From the NCBI GenBank assembly GCA_937875715.1, contig CALEHZ010000002.1, forward strand, positions 1 through 6,372: 6,372 bases of DNA, in the 5' to 3' direction. Positions 6,181-6,372 of this stretch are shown here, one piece after another. The stretch is from an uncultured Campylobacter sp. (GTDB lineage Bacteria; Campylobacterota; Campylobacteria; Campylobacterales; Campylobacteraceae). Below the pieces are notes generated by a model that did not search any database, was not told the origin of the DNA, and worked only from the letters and a program-made list of their open reading frames with translations. Within the stretch, counting starts at the first letter, position 1; every line of letters starts with the position of its first letter. Both the position numbers and the translations under genes were made by a program.

Positions 6181-6198
6181 TGAATTTTATAAAATTCA
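6181..6198. repeat. Palindromic repeat, perfect 18-bp copy downstream of the dipeptidase gene
   Basis: An exact copy of TGAATTTTATAAAATTCA, 25 bases beyond the dipeptidase stop codon on the minus strand and about 34 bases before the mqnE -10 box. The region 6114-6223 holds otherwise only the mqnE promoter region and a 10-bp AAAAGCTTTT palindrome (6216-6225) that overlaps the dipeptidase stop codon. Confidence 0.9.
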
Positions 6199-6223
6199 CT
6201 TTTTAAAAAATGCACAAAAGCTT

Positions 6224-6372
6224 TTATTTTACCACAAAATCAAAATAAGTATCAGCGTAAGGCTCATTTTTTAGTGTAAAATGCCACCATTCATTTTGAA
6301 GTGGCTTAAATCCAGCTTTAACCATCGCTTTTCTTAAAATCTGCCTATTTGCTTTTTGTTCTTTTGAAATAC
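6224..6372 (-). CDS. D-Ala-D-Ala dipeptidase, VanX/DdpX-like (M15 family), C-terminal part
   Basis: The 48 visible C-terminal residues, ending in TAA at 6226-6224, include NRQILRKAMVKAGF, then EWWHFT (27-32 of the visible part), then NEPYADTYFDF. In VanX-type M15D zinc peptidases the EWWHF motif supplies the catalytic Glu and a zinc-binding His, and NEPYPDTYFDF is the usual C-terminus. The enzyme hydrolyses D-alanyl-D-alanine. Outside vancomycin-resistance clusters, homologues are thought to serve cell-wall dipeptide turnover. The rest of the gene, including the other zinc ligands, its start and promoter, lies beyond the window edge, so completeness and localisation cannot be judged. It is followed by a palindromic repeat and then the separate mqnE promoter. 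Confidence 0.82.
   Translation of the reverse strand, partial: ISKEQKANRQILRKAMVKAGFKPLQNEWWHFTLKNEPYADTYFDFVVK

Overview
The window looks like a chromosomal segment of a Campylobacter or close Campylobacterota relative; the species cannot be read from it. The grounds are a very AT-rich sequence, an aminofutalosine synthase of the futalosine menaquinone pathway, a pseudopilin with the KKAFT leader common in this group, and promoters recognisable by an extended -10 box and T-rich upstream DNA rather than a -35 box. All seven recognisable genes lie on the minus strand, so transcription runs from high to low coordinates. There is no RNA gene, insertion sequence, CRISPR array or prophage.

In transcription order: (1) the last 48 codons of a VanX-like M15 D-Ala-D-Ala dipeptidase (6224-6372, cut by the window edge); (2) mqnE (5040-6113) with its own probable promoter; (3) a tightly overlapping four-gene operon (4889 down to 899): a short CPA1/NhaP2-type K+/H+ antiporter starting at TTG, an XGPRT-like purine phosphoribosyltransferase, a YnfM-type MFS transporter and a GT-C-like membrane glycosyltransferase, with overlaps of 4, 14 and 14 bases; (4) a type II secretion/competence-type pseudopilin (109-855) with a good extended -10 promoter in the short gap before it.

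The most distinctive feature is non-coding. The perfect 18-bp palindrome TGAATTTTATAAAATTCA occurs four times (38-55, 94-111, 5020-5037, 6181-6198), with degenerate copies and a companion motif TGAATTTTTTGAA in both orientations. These sit at every transcription-unit 3' end in the window: overlapping the pseudopilin stop codon, directly abutting the mqnE stop codon, and 25 bases after the dipeptidase stop codon. None lies at the three overlapping junctions inside the operon. The 150-base gap between mqnE and the antiporter consists almost wholly of such units, including an inverted pair with perfect 14-bp arms. Every palindrome holds two RAATTY sites, the motif whose methylation is linked to DNA discrimination in C. 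jejuni transformation. Roles in 3'-end formation, DNA uptake or promotion are therefore all worth testing; none is proven by the sequence.

The genes serve mostly housekeeping functions: respiratory quinone synthesis, cation/proton exchange, purine salvage, small-molecule export, envelope glycosylation, peptidoglycan turnover and a secretion/competence pseudopilus. I see no defence or mobile system.
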